Positions 63,334 to 64,000 of a DNA stretch of 64,000 bases are shown in pieces. Source of the stretch: Bizionia sp. M204 (GTDB lineage Bacteria > Bacteroidota > Bacteroidia > Flavobacteriales > Flavobacteriaceae); the NCBI RefSeq assembly GCF_023205095.1, contig NZ_CP046242.1, forward strand, positions 2,345,001 through 2,409,000, read 5' to 3'. The notes beneath the pieces were generated by a model that was given only the letters and a program-made list of their open reading frames with translations, did not search any database and was not told the DNA's origin. The position numbers and the translations under genes are program-made. Positions within the stretch are counted from its first letter, which is position 1. Every line of letters begins with the position of its first letter.

Positions 63334-64000
63334 TTATTTTAAACTTTATAGGTAGGTAGTACGGAACCGTTACTTTTTTACCTTGATGCTCACCTGGAAT
63401 TAAATCTGGCAACATATTTAAAACACGTTTGACTTCCACTTCTAACTCTGGATGAGGCGCTCTGGCTTTAATGTTTACAATTTCACCCAACTCATTAATT
63501 TTAAAAAAGGCTCTAATTTGAACAACACCAGTTAAATTTAAGCTTTTGGCTAATTCCGTATTAAAATTTTTGGCAACAAACGTATTCAGCTTATTACTCA
63601 TGCATAGCTTGTTTTCTTCATTTGAGGTACCGTTTTCACAACCTGGAAAAACAGGAACCTGGTCTATAACAGTGAAAGGAACTTCGGAACTATCTTTATA
63701 GGACGTTATTTCTGTCACCTCAATAATATCAGTATTTGGGTTAGCACCATCATTTTGAAAGGATTTAACTATAAGAACACGTAAGGCTTCCTTTTCAGAT
63801 TCTGATAAATCTCCTTTCGCTTCAATAGAATTTTTCAGCATGTCTATTTGGTCTTGAATGGATAACTCTTGTTCCACTACTTCAACAACTTTTGGTTGGG
63901 TGGCTTCTTCAGAACATGATGAATATACCAACATTCCTAAAACCATAGGAATTAATAAAGCGTACTTGATTAATTGTACTTGTTTTGATTTCGTTTTTTG
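63326..64000 (-). CDS. C-terminal part of an M56/BlaR1-like protein with TonB-C-like domain (N-terminus beyond window)
   Basis: The frame stays open to the window edge on the minus strand; the visible 224 or so residues begin QKTKSKQVQLIKYALLIP and lead into MVLGMLVYSSCSEE. A membrane helix preceded by TKSKQ and followed by SSCSEE is typical of the end of the M56 peptidase in flavobacterial BlaR1 relatives, after which a TonB C-terminal domain follows: VPVFPGCENGTSNEENKLCM and VVQIRAFFKINELGEIVNIK. If translation started at 63946 instead, it would be a plain lipoprotein (Cys11). The M56 reading is inferred; the N-terminal zinc site lies outside. Confidence 0.7.
   Translation of the reverse strand, partial: QKTKSKQVQLIKYALLIPMVLGMLVYSSCSEEATQPKVVEVVEQELSIQDQIDMLKNSIEAKGDLSESEKEALRVLIVKSFQNDGANPNTDIIEVTEITSYKDSSEVPFTVIDQVPVFPGCENGTSNEENKLCMSNKLNTFVAKNFNTELAKSLNLTGVVQIRAFFKINELGEIVNIKARAPHPELEVEVKRVLNMLPDLIPGEHQGKKVTVPYYLPIKFKIND

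Overview
The window is 64 kb of AT-rich, gene-dense chromosome from a member of the Bacteroidota, almost certainly a marine-type Flavobacteriaceae. Several things point there: a secreted protein with a type IX secretion C-terminal sorting domain (15504-17096), promoters of the TTG-N(16-20)-TAnnTTTG kind, almost no Shine-Dalgarno sequences, M56/BlaI regulator pairs, DUF4407 and DUF4230 proteins, and flavobacterial forms of Dps, EgtB and SelO. Species cannot be named from the sequence alone. No rRNA, CRISPR array, insertion sequence or prophage was seen. One tRNA gene, tRNA-Leu(UAG), is present.

Layout. 1-4303 (minus): the end of an acyl-CoA thioesterase and a 1224-residue lipoprotein joining a metallophosphoesterase, a kinase-like middle region and an outer-membrane barrel. 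4352-11532 (minus): ten tightly packed genes for redox damage repair: ergothioneine synthesis (egtD, egtB), an alpha/beta-hydrolase-OsmC fusion, two MsrA proteins, a DUF427 protein, a small unknown, selO, a glutaredoxin-like protein overlapping selO, and msrB. 11739-15324: a convergent pair, an HD-domain protein with a Pycsar-effector-like membrane domain and a GAF-domain protein. 15504-17096: a Kelch protein exported by type IX secretion. 17206-24795: the branched-chain amino acid operon ilvE-ilvD-ilvB-ilvN-ilvC-ilvA, preceded by three leader-peptide/terminator units in series. 24952-30842: catalase, a DIP1984-family protein and a TolC/HlyD/ABC-2 permease set.

31065-43998 is a patchwork of small stress and metabolism genes. 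Intact ones (FMN reductase, SnoaL-like, HxlR regulator, DsbA-like, butanediol dehydrogenase, Dps, OFA-type transporter, pirin) alternate with broken ones: YceI, YjdI, a PoxB tail, a GNAT protein, DUF5996, cytosine deaminase, a methyltransferase without a start codon, a small PRPP-synthetase-like protein and an MFS transporter. The lesions are single-base deletions, nonsense codons and one large deletion. This looks like an accessory island under relaxed selection, though assembly error must be excluded.

44251-64000 is ordinary core and envelope sequence: topoisomerase IB, tRNA-Leu, an M20 dipeptidase, a BlaI repressor with three operators laid over its own promoter plus an M56 membrane protease with proline-rich repeats, DUF4407, a STAS protein, CsaA, an AraC regulator, PhnA, a YjbR protein, DUF4230, a cyclase-family hydrolase, HemW, RuvC, membrane and glycosyltransferase genes, and at the right edge a TPR protein next to the C-terminal part of what is probably a second M56 protein.

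The most notable systems are the triple attenuator in front of the ilv operon, the ten-gene redox-repair operon with selO and glutaredoxin overlapping, the phosphatase/kinase-like/barrel fusion, and the operator-over-promoter arrangement at blaI.
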